Below are positions 44,803-57,964 of a DNA stretch of 64,000 bases, piece after piece. How positions within the stretch are numbered: position 1 is the first letter of the stretch; the number at the start of each line of letters is the position of its first letter. The position numbers and the translations under genes are program-made. Under the pieces are notes generated by a model. That model was not told the origin of the DNA. It saw only the letters and a program-made list of their open reading frames with translations, and made no database searches. This DNA is from Pyrus communis (lineage: Eukaryota > Streptophyta > Magnoliopsida > Rosales > Rosaceae), in the NCBI RefSeq assembly GCF_963583255.1, contig NC_084803.1, positions 14,767,428 to 14,831,427 on the forward strand. Reading direction: 5' to 3'.

Positions 44803-47032
44803 AACTCAAACATGGAAAACAAGTACATGATATTATTATAGCCTCATTATCAAAACATTTGAAAAGTCGAAAGTAAACTCAGAAATCACATCTTTGCCAA
44901 TTCAAATGAAGGGGCAAATCTTGACTAAGAGATGAAGAAAAAAATGTAAACAAAAATAGGCATATATAATATAGTTAATACCTCATGCTTGTCTCATGGA
45001 AAATACTTATCTTCTTATATGTAAGGAGTTATTATTTTTTATTTGCTGACGACAATGTGACATCATTTTATCGTACAAATGTCATAACGGAAATTGTTTC
45101 TTGTCCCATTACCATTTGGTAGTGGAGGAGATAGATCAACTATTTCTAATAAATCTTTGGTTTCGACCACGGTATCGGCACAATGAACTTCATATAGCGT
45201 GCCATAGAGCAGTGGTACAAAGAACAATCATGATTCCTCGTAGAAAGTTTCAATCTCTCGAGTGTTCGAGTATTCATATTTAGGAGCTCCAAAATCACAG
45301 TCAACGTCGAATGCAATTTATACATATGGTCCGTAGGAGCTCATGAATTGTTTTGATTAATTGTACACATTTTTTCTGTCGCCAATGGTTGTTGGCCAAC
45401 AACTTACATAGTCTCCCTCCCACATGATTCTCAGGATTTCTAAGAATCATAACCTAAGTTGGTCATGCACATTCTTCCCTAGAAGAGCTACACGTTCCTT
45501 CGCCTCGATCAACTAGTCCTCCAAGGGTAGGCCTGTCGAGAGACTGGAAGTTCAAAACGATTCGGGGAGTAGGATTGCACTGTATCTCTCATCTCCAACC
45601 TAAACACCAAAATACAATTAGCATTACTCTTGAAACTCAACCAATATATATTCCCATTAAGAAATTAACCTGCATTATGAAATAACCAGTTATGCAAACT
45701 AAATCCTAGACATTAATATTTAGCAGAAATATAGAGTGTAAGCACGGTGTGGATTTAATGAGGCAAAACCCACCACTGAAAAAAATCATCTGGTTACCAA
45801 GCCAGAAAATACTAAGAGATGAACGAATACAAAAAAACTTACAAAACTCATCAACCAAACACATATACTAGCTGGTATTGTTACTCGATCTCTCTTCAGC
45901 TTTCGATAGAAAGTGACACGACATTAATGCGACCGTCAATCACCTTCATCTCGAACTTTGAAGAATACTAACGCAATCATGCACAATGTGTGTGTGTATA
46001 TATATATATATAATGAAATGATTATTAAAAAACAAATCAATTACATAAACCACAAGACACATTTTCATAATTGATTTTTAGTTAAAGCACAATGAAAAAT
46101 CAGTGATCAAAAATTTTTTTTTTTTTTTTTTAAGAAACTCACAGATAACAAATTGATTTTTTCTTTGGGAATTGTTATTGGCACTTTTAAAAATCTCATT
46201 TTACACTTCAAATTTTCTATATAAAGAAAAATACAAAGAGTGTAAAATAAAAAATTTTACATGCTAATAACAATTTTTTTTTTTAAATACTTTTAAAACT
46301 ATTATGTGCTCACGGGCTCCTATCAAACTTCCTTTAAAAAATAACACTAGTCAATGAAAAAGCAAATTGACATTCTTTCGCAAAAAGAAGCAGGGGATGC
46401 TCGATTCTCTTTGTGATAATCTTAGGGATTATTTAATCATTATGTTTATCATATATTGTGCAATCAGAAATTATTGTAATTTTTTTATTTAAAATTGAAT
46501 ATAAATAGTATTTAATAAAAACTAATCACACAATATACGATGAACGAATGTAATTAAAAAATCTATAAAATCCTCAAACAATTCTTTGGAGAAAACTCAC
46601 TGTACAAGACGTTTGTTGAAAAGCCGGTGAATAAAGCTGCACACCTTTTTGTTGTCTTTCAAAAACACGCAGCAACCCAAAAGAAAGCCTCTGAAAAAAG
46701 CTGCACACCTTTTTTGTTGTCATGATGAACTTGCTCAAATAAATGTCTTTGAAACGTTTGACATTAAATATGACAGATAAATTTAAACTAAAATAATTAA
46801 AAACACAATCGACAGAAGTCTAAATATTACAGACGGGCATATTCCTGGGAATACCAATGTGACACTAAAAATCTTCCCTTTTGACTTTGCTAGGCTAAAC
46901 CCTCTCTAGCAAAAGTTATAACAATAAATCATCATCATTGAACACAAAAACCCAAAAATACCAGAGAGTCGCATCAAAGCAAAATAGCTGTCGCGTACAA
47001 AAGATAGAAGTTGCAATAATAAAAATAAAAAA
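44803..47032. other. Intergenic; unassigned GC-richer patch and small repeats
   Basis: No gene could be supported. The patch 45100-45600 is less AT-rich, and its minus strand has short coding-like pieces (for example LIEAKERV near 45500) that do not join into a known domain. AAAGCTGCACACCTTTTTTG occurs nearly identically at about 46634 and 46698. The stretch 46165-46280 resembles the small inverted-repeat element near 55.8 kb. Confidence 0.3.
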
Positions 47033-47527
47033 AGGTAAACCAGCGATTTGGTTCTTGAATTATCACTTAATTTTTTATTTTTCTCTAAATTTTTTAATTG
47101 GAAAATTAAGAATTTAAACTAATTTTTTTGACCGATTTACCCCCTGCTGTTAATTTTTCATTCATTTCATCTAAATTTCTGTTAAATGGAAGTATATTCA
47201 TAATATGTGTGAGTAATTCAGTCGCTTCATTCTTTAAAATAATTAAAAACCTTAGATTTATGAAATATAAACCTATGCAAATATGTGTGATTCTATAGCT
47301 TTTGTATCTGAAGGTCTAGTGAAGTGATGTTTTTGTCTACAAATGAGAGTTATGTGGTTTGCACATAATAAGAGTTATCGTTAATTTGGATGAAATCTAT
47401 GAAAAACTAACGGTAGGGGGAAATCGGCCAAAAAAATTAGTTTAAGTCCTTAATTTTCCAATTAAAAAGTTTAGGGAGGAAACTGAAAGTTGGGTGATAG
47501 TTTAGGGAGCAAATCGTCAGTTTACTC
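47033..47527. mobile_element. Inverted-repeat element (about 495 bp)
   Basis: The left end GTAAACCAGCGATTTGGT pairs with the right end (complement of GTAAACTGACGATTTGCT). Further inside TTTTTTAATTGGAAAATTAAG and ACTAATTTTTTTG return reversed. Flanks share AATAAAAAT. Mutator-like in style; non-coding. Confidence 0.65.
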
Positions 47528-47849
47528 AAATAAAAATACTCTTTATTCAGAAATCAAGACAACCAAACAAACATCTTTTCACGTCCAAACATAAGCAAAT
47601 CTCTCTAGCTTAGGGATGAAGAGAGAAGGGAACAAGGAACTCGCAAAGACCGTATGGGTCAGGGGTTATGCTCTGCTATTAAAAGAGAGTCAAGGTGTTA
47701 AGAGACAACGTTCTTTTAGCTTTTTAGGGTTTCCTAATTTCTTCTATTTTGCAAAATGTGGGCTTCCTTCATGTGTCGGTACAATAGACCCAATGTGCAA
47801 GCATTATAACAAACAAAAAGAAAATAAGAAAAATAAAAGCCTTCTTCTA

Positions 47850-47945
47850 GATAAGGTTAGGGTTTAGAGATTAAAAGGTTTGGTTAGGGTTTAGAACTTT
47901 AGAGATTAGAATGTTTAGACTTTAGAGCTCGGGTTTATGATTGAC
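47850..47945 (+). repeat. Telobox-like cluster
   Basis: GGTTAGGGTTTAGAGATTA and GGTTAGGGTTTAGAACTTTA, then further TTTAGA and TTTAGAG variants, follow each other within about 100 bp. These resemble degenerate plant telomere units (TTTAGGG). They may be a small interstitial telomere-like tract or just a repeat-derived TTTAG cluster. Confidence 0.35.
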
Positions 47946-48249
47946 CCATTGGGGCTTTAGGGTTAGACATTAGTCATATATATTTCGTCCCGAGGTTAAC
48001 CATAGGCCATGATCAGTGTAGGTTTTAGTTAATAAGGTTAGCGCTTGGTGAAAGGTGACCCAAAGAAATGTGATAGACATGAACAAAATTATTCACCAAA
48101 ATCAGACGGAAAAACTGAGAGGGTTAGAAAATACGGACAACGGTACAACATGGGATTAAGTTGGAGGACTATATCACCTAATATAGGAGTTTAAAGAATA
48201 AAATTAAACTCGAGGTGAAGTTCAGCAGCTATTACTACAATTAAGTCTT

Positions 48250-49162
48250 GAGTAAATTGTAAAAATGATCCCTTAACTTTAACTCAACTGGAGCAATGGT
48301 CTCTCAACTCATCAAAACATGCAGCTATGATCCCTCAACTAAAAATTCATTACCATTAGTCCCCCAACTTTAATCCAACTGAAGAAAATGTCCCTCAATT
48401 TTAACCCAATTGGAGCAATGATCCCTCAACTTTAACCCAATTGTAGCAATGGTCATTCCAACATAACTCATTTTGAAAAGAGTAAATTGTAGTAATGGTC
48501 CCTTAACTTTAACTTAATTGGAGAATGATCCCTCAACTAAAAATTCATTACCATTGGTCCATCAACTCATCAAAATGTGCAACTATGGTCCCTCAACTAA
48601 AAATTCATTACCATTGGTCCCTCAACTTTAAGCTAACTGGAGAAATGGTCCCTCAACTTTAACCCAATTGAATCAATGGTCCCTCATCTTTAACCCAATT
48701 GTAGCAATAGTCATTCCAACATAACTCATTTTGACAAAATGCTGACGAAGTTGACGAAAATGATCATAGCTATACGTTTTGATGACTTCCAATATAACTT
48801 ATTTTGACAAAATTCTAACGAAGTTGATGAAAATGACCATAGCTACATATTTTGATGAGTTGATGGACCAATGGTAATGGATTTTTAGTTGAAAGATCAT
48901 TGCTACAATTTACTCTTTTGACAAAATTCTAACAAAGTTGACGAAAATGACCATAGCTACACGTTTTGATGAGTTGAGGGATCCCAATTGTAGCAATGAT
49001 CCTTCTAACATAACTTATTTTGACAAAATTCTAACGAAGTTGACGAAAATGACCATCACTACACATTTTGATGAGTAGAGGAACCAATGTTAATGAATTT
49101 TTAGTTGAGGGACCATTGCTCCAATTTGATTAAAGTTGAGGGACAATTGCTACAATTTACTC
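48250..49162. mobile_element. Large inverted-repeat element with internal repeats (913 bp)
   Basis: Left end GAGTAAATTGTAAAAATGAT, right end complement of GAGTAAATTGTAGCAATTGT. Flanks are ATTAAGTCTT and ATTAAATCTT (48240-48249, 49163-49172), nine of ten equal. The interior repeats CCCTCAACTTTAACCCAATT and CTCAACTAAAAATTCATTACC several times directly and, in the right half, reversed. This suggests nested insertions or unequal exchange within a Mutator-like family. Confidence 0.7.
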
Positions 49163-49419
49163 ATTAAATCTTTTATATATTCTACTATTCCCACCATTAT
49201 GCTGCAATCCACTCGTACTACAAAATCCCTCATAAGTTACACAATCAATACGTATGACAGCTGAGATGAGTTTTGAAAATCGGTATAACAAAATCATTGA
49301 GCAAAACCAGGCCAGTACAAAGAAGATGAATTGTTGGCTAACATATCTAGTAAAGTATAACCAAGAACTTTAATGTACAAGATATGCAACCACGTGTAGC
49401 TGCATTTCAAATAATCCTA

Positions 49420-52400
49420 CTAATATTTCTCCCTGGTATTATGTTCTTTATCCGGGGCAGGTTTGTCGAACGAGAAATCATTTGGAATAGTGGTCTGTTC
49501 CCCATCGTGGGGTTCATTTATCTCGGTCTGTTGCTCAAATGGATCCACTCTTACAATCAAGTTAGTTGATGAAGGTGACAGGGGATCAGTTTCGAGATCA
49601 GATGTCTCATGGTCCTCAAAGGCGGCTGAGCGAGTTGAGTGACCAGTAGTTTTGAAGCGATGCAGTGTTGGTCCTCCCGAGGATGAGGAGTCCTTCGTTG
49701 AAATGGTGGAGCTTCCACCACCCAGGGTTCGAGCAGTAGACTTGCTTCCGTGCGTCTTCTTTTTCACCGCCATATGCCACTTTTTGAGGGCCTTGGATGT
49801 TTGTTCATCGAAGATGGATTTTTTCATGTGTGAGCCCATCTGCAACGTCCACCACAACAAATGTGCATCCAGTTTAATCATATAAAGAAAGAGATTGGAG
49901 GGAAATTCTAATGCATAACACTAATATTTCTAGTGCTTGACAACATCTTGACACCGGGGGTTGGTGAGAGCTCAATACCATGCCTCCACCTCCGCATAAA
50001 ATTTCTAGTGAACTTCACTACATGAAGAAACGCGGGATTGAGAAAATAAACGAAAATAATACCTGAGTTACAAGGGCATATAGAGGAAGTGTAATGTAGC
50101 TGCACAAACAGAGAACCCCAACCCTGCAAAATATTTTCCAAATAATTTTACATACCAATCTAATGAAATATAAATACTTATCAATTTGACCTCACCAATC
50201 CCATTAGAGCCAAGCAAGAACATAATAAATCAAGGGAGAAAATGCTTACCCGAGAATTACTTTAGCGATTGCGAGCTTGAAATTGGCATGGAAGCAAGAA
50301 TTCAACCCAAATGAATACTGCAGCAAAGTTTCATTCGAGATTTGAGTATTAGACGTGAAATGCACTTCAAAGTTCAAAGAGTGATAGAAATATTAAGTGA
50401 GAACAGAGCATTTACCCATATCCAGAAAAAGTATATAATTTGGAATGCGTTCTGCATGTACCAGAAAACTGATTAGACGACCAGTAAAATAAAATAGGAG
50501 AGAAATCCACACACAACGCTCGAGAAATTGATACAAATTCAGAAGTTGGTTGATATGCAGGACGGATACAAGATCTAGAGACCGGTCAGCAGTAAAATTA
50601 GAGACTGATTAGCCATTAACATGAAAGTACGGTTCAAGGATCATCTCCTGGCCTAAAATAACATAGATATCTGGTAGCAACAATTTAGGATGAATACTTT
50701 TGTGTTCTTCCTTTGAACTTTCTCTTCTTGGAATGGAATTTAACGGAATCCCCATGAATAGGGTCAACCCTTATTCCATGGTATTTACATGATATTTCTC
50801 TTTCTTATTCTTAAACAAGTCCCTGAGAGGTTTTAGTTGATCCACAATTTAGGATGAAATTAACCAGCCACAAACATGTGGGATCTTTATTTAACACGAA
50901 CATTTCAATCTCTCAACCAATAAAAAACCAGGACTTGTTTGAAAATTTAACATAGAATCAACACCAAATCAACAACTCTTAAGGTCGAATGCTCCTTACT
51001 ATAGTTTCCAGCAAACAATAACACCATTATCTACCTTCGTTCGTGATTTTTGACTTTTCTAATGTAGGAAAGTATTTAAGATGATAAAGAGCAAATCCTG
51101 GATCTAGAGTCTGCAAAAGAGAAGGCAATCCAATACCTGAAACAGTGCGAAATGGATAAGATTAAGAATCAAATGAGGCCGACCAAACCAAAAGTATTTG
51201 TCGGAGCCTTGTACTAGAGGAATCCCTTGAACCACTGCATGCCTTTCGGTAATTTCAAGAGCCATTTTTGTCAGGATGGCTTGAAGTTTTGTTCCAACAA
51301 GTAAGATTATCTGAAATTATGTAAATGGTCAGAAACTTCAGTTTTTTCAACTAATTGCGATTAATCTTTCACAGGAATACAATTTCTTACCATGAGAGGG
51401 ATCAAGGATGCCCAAAATAGTAACTGCCATCCTGAAAGAACATTATTATACAGGAAAGTCAATCAACTACACTGAACTTTAAAGTCGGAATAATATTTCG
51501 CAAAGGATTTTTTTTGGAAAGTAGCTTACCATTGACATTAAGGAGCAAAAAGATCACAAATGATGTCCACAATACAGGACTGCCAACGAAATGAACAAAT
51601 AATTCAGAACGAACTAAACGAGGCAAGATTGGCTTGTGAAATCTACACTTGTGAAAGAATAAGAAGCAGATAATAAATATTGCTATTACCTAACTCCAAC
51701 GACAACCTTGAAGTCATCCTCTAACGATCTCTTGATATATTTTTGGAAGTTAAATTTACTTCCTGCGCCTAAATGAACCTGTAAATATGGCATTTCTATA
51801 ATATGAAATGACACATTCAATATGGAATTCTGATATTTGTGAAATTGATGAAACTTACAGTGATGAATCCATTGCGCACTGTTAAGTAGTCAGACTTACT
51901 AACTGACTTAAAAAATTGTCGAAAGAAACATCCCTGCAAAACATAAATTTTCCAGAAGCTCAGGTTTAACATATACTATGAGAACAAATCCAGAACCTTG
52001 AGATTACCAACATGAAGAACAACAACGAAAAAAAAATGTTGGAGACTTACAACATAAAAGAAGAATGGAATCCTAGTCCAGAAACTGGTGTGTGCTCTAA
52101 CAAATGATGTCTCATGAGTAAGTCTGAATCTCGAAGGATCTGGCATGAACACATTGTCAAATTTAGCTTCCAACATAGATCTTTGCTGTCAAGGCATAAG
52201 ATTCGAATATTTGTATTGACAACTGAGGGATGAATGCGTCAAAGGATTATATACCGTTGGAGAACTCATAGTTATGAGTTGAAGTCTCTGCCTCCCAATG
52301 CTTCCAGCCTCGAATCTGTATAAAAGAAGCATTCAGCAAATATGGAACATATCACTGAAGGCAAATTTAATAAACTTTTAGCAAAATAAGGTAGATTGAT

Positions 52401-53890
52401 TAACAACTAACATGGTCTGATTCAAGTTCCTTAGTTTCAAAAAGGCACAAGAGACTTCATATGTCGATATCCAGCCAATTTCCCTACCTTTAGCCTCCCG
52501 AGCAGCATTGTGATAAGACTGTATATCACGTGAAAGACTGCCAAGAAGAATATGAGGATGTGCAGTTGGTGCAATCCATTAACTGATATAAGTGGCTCGT
52601 ATCCCTGTTAACAAGAATCTGATCATGACCAGTTCTCAATTGTTAATAAAACTGCTTAAGTTCAGTGGTGAGGAGGAGCATGAACTTACAGTCTTGCATT
52701 TATAACCAGAGGCAGTAGCTAAAGATCTGCGTTCGTACCATAAGAGTCTCCGGCGACTAGCTGTTGAGTCCTCCTCCTCATCAGCCACGCTACATGGCAG
52801 CATTGTGTCTCCAACCTTTAGTGGAATACAAATTTTGGCAATGTAACTCTGCCCGAAAGTCAGGATCAGCGAAATAAAACCTAGAATCATCAACTCTGCA
52901 ACAATTTCACAAAGTCAAATGTCCATCCATAACTTGATATTTCTTGCAAAGTTTCAAATCAGAAACCATTGAATCAGTTTCATGGACAAACAGGATTATT
53001 ACCAGCTTTAACCTTCTCAAGAGCTTCAAACAGCGCTTTCTTGTGCCTATCCGTAAGCCACTGAATCGAAAGTTTTTTTTTTTTTTTTTTTTTTTGAGTA
53101 AGAAGAAAGTTAATAAAAAAGCACATAAAGCCATATTGTCAAATTAGCAAATTGTTCTTAACACAACACATTTACTTACTGGTTTCAAGTAAGCATTTGT
53201 ACCGAAACAATACCGAAAATGAAAGAATACGAAAAGTAAATGTAAAATTGTAAATTCATAAGCACCATGAAGGAGATAAATATGTAAGATTGAACATATT
53301 TAAGAATTATTGACATGAACCCTTTTCCCTTTCACTAAAATTCAAGCATTTCACACTTTCTTGTCCACTAAACAACTTAATAAATCATTAATTAACACAA
53401 CGATCAGAATAAAAAAATTTTAACCCAAAAGAAAAGGATTTTATAAACAAAACGGACCCCAGAAAACTAATATGTTTCATTTCATTTTCCGAGAAAAAGA
53501 AAAACAGAAAACTTGTAGCAGAAAGTGAAACTATGCTAGTACGCAGAAAACTTGAGCTGCGATCTAAAATTTTGCAGCAAATTAACCATGGCAGCTATGT
53601 GAACAAAACCAGTTACTCAGTAAAACTGTAAAAAACGGACCACAATTGAAAAAGGGTAGATTGTTTAACTGCAGTTGCAGAGAAATTAAATTTACCGTTC
53701 CAGCTTTGTGAAGGACCTTCTCCAAACCAAATGAGATGATGATGATAACAGCACAGACACCAGCAACAGCCCAGGTGGGTGTACGGTCGAGCTCCCTCGC
53801 GTGCGAGGTGGTCTCTTCTGCTCCCATGGCCGTACCCAGCAACCCAGCAACAATGCAGAAGCTCACACCTAGCAGAGAGAGAGGCGCCAT
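49420..53890 (-). CDS. MLO-family seven-transmembrane protein
   Basis: Fifteen exons on the minus strand (high to low): 53890-53696, 53060-53003, 52895-52690, 52604-52488, 52315-52255, 52139-52051, 51933-51859, 51778-51690, 51579-51530, 51431-51391, 51310-51137, 50451-50416, 50317-50250, 50123-50063, 49839-49420; 579 residues, all GT-AG, the canonical MLO layout. MLO proteins are plasma-membrane, calmodulin-binding, calcium-linked proteins acting in powdery mildew susceptibility, pollen-tube reception or root bending. Visible motifs: a signal-like N-terminus, [76 protein letters not shown], and the calmodulin-binding ALKKWH with W461. DFSF at 561-564 resembles the C-terminal motif of mildew-susceptibility clade V, while the body looks like clade III (MLO5/7/8/9/10). 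Clade is therefore tentative. Confidence 0.95.
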
Positions 53891-54130
53891 CTTTTCGGTT
53901 CTTGAGCTTCAGAGAGAGAGAGAGAACAGAGGCGGCTGTGCTGCAATTGAACAATCTGGGCCACCTTAATTTTTGGAAAGATGCTGACTTTACTGAATTT
54001 CCTTCCTGGGTAATCTGCGTGATCTGCGGAGAAAGAAATTCGAAGACTGAGGCTTTAAGAACAACGGAGAATGCTGAGTTGGTGATTTGGTAATTAGGAC
54101 AGGACACGGTTTCTTAACCCCAGTTTCCAA
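53891..54130 (-). promoter_or_regulatory. Leader/promoter region of the MLO gene
   Basis: On the minus strand the 5' leader contains a (CT)n tract (GA on the plus strand at 53911-53923) about 25 bp before the ATG. No convincing TATA box was found upstream. Frames on both strands here are chance. Confidence 0.35.
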
Positions 54131-54310
54131 GTTAATTCCTTCTTTTTTTTTTCAAAAAGCAGCAGTTTTGGTTTGGTGAAAAGGGTGAGAGTAAATAATC
54201 TGAATGTCTTAAATACGCGGTTAAATAAAACACTAAACAGATTAATTAAAAAAGTTGGCAGTGTTTTAGTGGATTAAGACAGATTTGCTTGCATTGTGGC
54301 ACTCTTTAAG

Positions 54311-54505
54311 GGAAAGAGATTATCTTCATATCTTTTCCACCAAGAATATCGGATGTAATTCGAATTCTTGAAATTTGATTAAACCATTAAAATTATTATA
54401 CATTTTAAAGAAGATTATCATTTTTAACCGTTAAATTAAATTTCAAAGATTCAGATCATTTGATCCGATGATGTTGATGGAAGAAATCCGTAGAGATCTC
54501 TTTCC
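54311..54505. mobile_element. Miniature inverted-repeat element
   Basis: Left end GGAAAGAGATTATCTTC, right end complement of GGAAAGAGATCTCTACGG; inside, TTGAAATTTGATT/ATTAAATTTCAA pairs around AAAATTATTATACATTTTAA. Same family style as 27820-28017. No matching target duplication found. Confidence 0.55.
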
Positions 54506-54813
54506 AGGAGGACAATTTTATTGTCTGAATCGACCTCATCCAGGTGAGTTGCTTATGTCAGACACTTTATGGGGGCTTTTACTTCTTCAGTTTGGTACTG
54601 TTGTCGGTTGGCTGAACAAACAGGTCTTGTCCTCTCTCACTCATTAAAAAATAAAATAAAAAACAAACAAAACAAAACAAAACATAAAAAGGACATGGGA
54701 ACGCGTGGATGAATTGTGATTTATATTGTTTTTTTAACTCATTAAATAAGTTTATTACACACCAATTCAGTCTATTCAGACCAGAAAATAAGACAACTGG
54801 TGATTAAATTAAT

Positions 54814-55014
54814 GGAAAAGGATCTCATGGGATCATGAGGATTCTAAGGATCTCGTGATCGAAATTATTTATTGTATATCATATGGTTAGTTTTCATTAA
54901 ATATTATTTATATTTAATTTAATAATAATTTATAACCGTACGATATACAATGAACAGTCTCAATCATAAAATCTATAAGATCCCAAGGAAAAAGATCCGG
55001 CAAGATCCTTTTCC
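54814..55014. mobile_element. Miniature inverted-repeat element with 9-bp imperfect target duplication
   Basis: Ends GGAAAAGGATCT and AGATCCTTTTCC (with an inner GCA variation), flanked by TAAATTAAT and TAAACTAAT, eight of nine equal. Inside, TTGTATATCATATGGTTA pairs with AACCGTACGATATACAA. Confidence 0.65.
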
Positions 55015-55785
55015 TAAACTAATGGCATAAATGATCAGTTCTCTATTGCTTTTTAGAGAAAGAGGTCGTGTCCGGCAAGGAATTGAGATTCATTCTAAAT
55101 CTCAATGTTCAGAGTCCAAGATCTTGAAATTGGACCATTTTATTTTAATTTTACCTTCTTCATTGTCCCATTTCGTTAATCCATCTCATAAAATACTAAA
55201 AACTTAAATAATTCGAATGTATTTCTCTCTTTTTAATGATCGGGATTTTAGAGTCTATCAATTATGGGTATTGAAATCTAAAGAGAATCTCTTTTTCCCG
55301 TAAGCAAGTGGGAGTTTAAAAAAAAAACAGACATTTTCATTCCTTCAATATGATATGAGAAAGTGCTGCTGTTGCATGCATGAATCCATGATGTAAAGTT
55401 TTTTTAGTCCATTGATGGGTGTCACAAAGAACATGTAAAGAGATGGGAGTTGTTGACATTGTATAGTGGCATCTATTGTGCTTGGAATGGTGACTACAAT
55501 TATTATTTTCATGATATTATTGACACTTTGGCAATTGAAGAGTACGTGAGTTTCATATTACACTTTGTAATTTCATTCATCGAAAATTAGAATTTAGATT
55601 GATTAAGCGAGAGAATTGATCATGTGCCTAAATATTAGAGGGGGCGTTGAGGGGAAGCGAAATGTGTAGGACCTCAAATTTGAAGGGGCCTCCAAATTTT
55701 TTGTCATCTAATATTTATATGTAATAATGTTCTATATTTAAAAATTGCTTTTGTTATGTAATAATGTTTTATATTTAAAAATTAG

Positions 55786-55906
55786 GAATTGTTATTTGCA
55801 CTCCAAAATTCTCATTCTACACTCCAAACTTTCTATATTTAGAATGAAAAATACACTTGTGAAGAGTGTAGAATGAGATTTTTGGAGTGCTATTAACACT
55901 TCTCTA
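55786..55906. mobile_element. Small inverted-repeat element (about 120 bp)
   Basis: The arms ATTCTCATTCTACACTCC and GAGTGTAGAATGAGA pair, with TTGCACTCCAAAA against TTTTGGAGTGCTA outside them. A weaker relative follows at about 55920-56030 and another at 46165-46280. Confidence 0.6.
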
Positions 55907-56147
55907 AAAATTATTTTTGTTAGCACTTTAAATTTCATTGTGCACTCATTATAATCGTAATTTTTTCATTTAAATATAAAATTTTGAAGTATAATGAGAT
56001 ATTTTGAGTGTAAATAATAACACCTTAAAAAAGATGTTTTTTTTTCAATTTTATTATATAATAATGTTATATATTCAAGTGAAACTTCAAAGTTAGAGCT
56101 TTTGAAGATTTTTTTTTTTTATTTTTTTTTTATAAGATCGAATTGCT

Positions 56148-56313
56148 TTTGATACTATTAGGAAAACTAATAAAAATGGCTTGAAAATTTTGAGTTTTAA
56201 CGAAAAGGACAAAAATGTGTTGTAAGTGAATAGTACCATGATTGATTTTTTAGAGCAAAAATGTGATTTTTCGTTAAAGTGAACAGTACTTGAAGTGTTT
56301 TGTTAAAGTTCCC
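56148..56313. mobile_element. Short inverted-repeat element (family of 10.12 kb)
   Basis: Shares GGCTTGAAAATTTTGAGTTTT, GTGAATAGTACCATGATTGA-like and TTTTCGTTAAAGTGAA blocks with 10119-10287, ending near GTTAAAGTTCCC. Target duplication not resolved. Confidence 0.5.
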
Positions 56314-57841
56314 TTGATTATTTAGTGAACGTTATGTTTGTAGTTCTTTATACTTATTATTAATGACATTTTTAAACTTGCAATAAAAGAGTGCTAAACT
56401 TTGTTTTGATTTAAGTGATTGTTTTCTAGCGTTAATACATTGTTCTACCTTTTTTAAAACTATTCTATGGAAGGGCCCCTTTATAAATTTCGAACAGGGC
56501 CCTCAAAATCTCAGAGACGCCCTTGCTAAACATTTGTCTTTCATGTTCACAACAGCTTGCTCATTCGATGCAAATGTGGATATCATTAAAATTTAACTTC
56601 CTACATCGAGTTTTGGGTTTAGACCAGACTAATTCTTGCATGGATAATTAATTTTGTACAACATTATGTCAATTTTCCTCACCAATTGACTGTTGGTGGA
56701 AAAGTTGGCTCGATACAAGTCAAAATGAATGTGAAGAGAATCTCACATTAGAAAAATACAACATCATATGCCATTCTTAGAAACATGGGAGTGTTGTAAG
56801 GACGTGTTATGTTGGCTTGCTTTGCTAAGGTGAAGATTGTTTTCGTAACAGATTTGCCCGAAAACAAGCAAAGATAGATGTGAAAGAGAATCTTACTCTT
56901 CTAAGGTTTAAATTGAATTGGTTCGTATCTAATTGCACCGTCCATTTCCTAATTCTCTAAATAAATTTGTGACCATTTTCTAATCTGTCAATCTGTGAAT
57001 GAATTCGTCGACGGGAAAAGGAAAGGTTGTAAGAAACTGACCAAACAAGAAGAACCCATGCCCATACAACCAACTTTTAGGGTATTTTTTCCTGTACTTA
57101 GAATTAGAAGAGCAACTAGTAAGTCATGATATTCCGCTACAATTATATTTTGTGTTGATAATACAATATCACATAGATAATTAACAAATTTTTTTATTTT
57201 ATTAGAACGAAAAATCTCTATAACAGTGTACTTGTATCATATAAATCATTGCCGTACTTTAGGCTTGTAGCACATAGCTCTTAACTACGTCCTTGTCGTT
57301 TCCATTTGTAGACGTTATAAACGACCGAAACGCATGTGCGTTAATAATGGCCATTGCTTACTTTCGGAAATGAAGCATCGTGCATGGATTGTCGCTCTAG
57401 GGTATATAAGAGTCGTGTAAAAAAATGATACAGCAACAATTCACATTAATAGAATAATGCTAGCCTACGCGTGTCGCAAGGGGTTCTTTTTTATTTTTTA
57501 TTTTTTATTTGAAAAATCAAAAACAGAAAACAAAATAATATATATTAAAGGAAAAAGTTAGTTAGTGGGTTTTTTTTTGTATGAATTTCTTATTTTATTT
57601 GAGAATTTAATGGGAGAGGCAATTTTGGAATTATGAATGTTTCACCTTTTTTGCCTTCTCCTTTTATATGTATAGATGATATGACGAGTGTACATTACTA
57701 AATTAATCACATGCTTAATTAATTGATAAACTTTTCTTGCCAAAAATTAATTGGACCAAATAAATTACGTTAACTCCAATTTTGAAAATCAATAGTGGAG
57801 TTAAGCATAATTTGGTCCAGTATTTGGAGTTAGCATATATA

Positions 57842-57964
57842 TTTTTTTTTTTTGGAACAAACAATATTATTTACATTAAGAAGTTGAGGGAATGTAGTAG
57901 TAATAATGTGGTTCAAATTTACTTTTGAGAAGAAACGAATCTAAGACCTCTCTTACAAGTGAAT
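57842..57964 (-). mobile_element. SINE copy, reverse orientation
   Basis: Starts with a T tract (tail), then GGAACAAACAATATTATTTAC, GTGGTTCAAATTTACTTTTG and AAGACCTCTCTTACAAGTGA, matching the family at 18754-18934 in reverse. The 5' end of the SINE is cut short. Confidence 0.5.

Noticed and set aside
45100..45600. Possible minus-strand gene
   Set aside because: Short coding-like pieces in different frames do not add up to any family or splice pattern I can defend.
51976..52176. Alternative longer MLO exon 6 start (residues [11 protein letters not shown] before DPSRF)
   Set aside because: The upstream acceptor at about 52188 puts the reading phase wrong with exon 5; the acceptor at 52140 restores the conserved [13 protein letters not shown] in phase.
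53613..54107. Minus-strand frame of 164 codons
   Set aside because: Overlaps MLO exon 1 in another frame and runs into intron 1; no domain.
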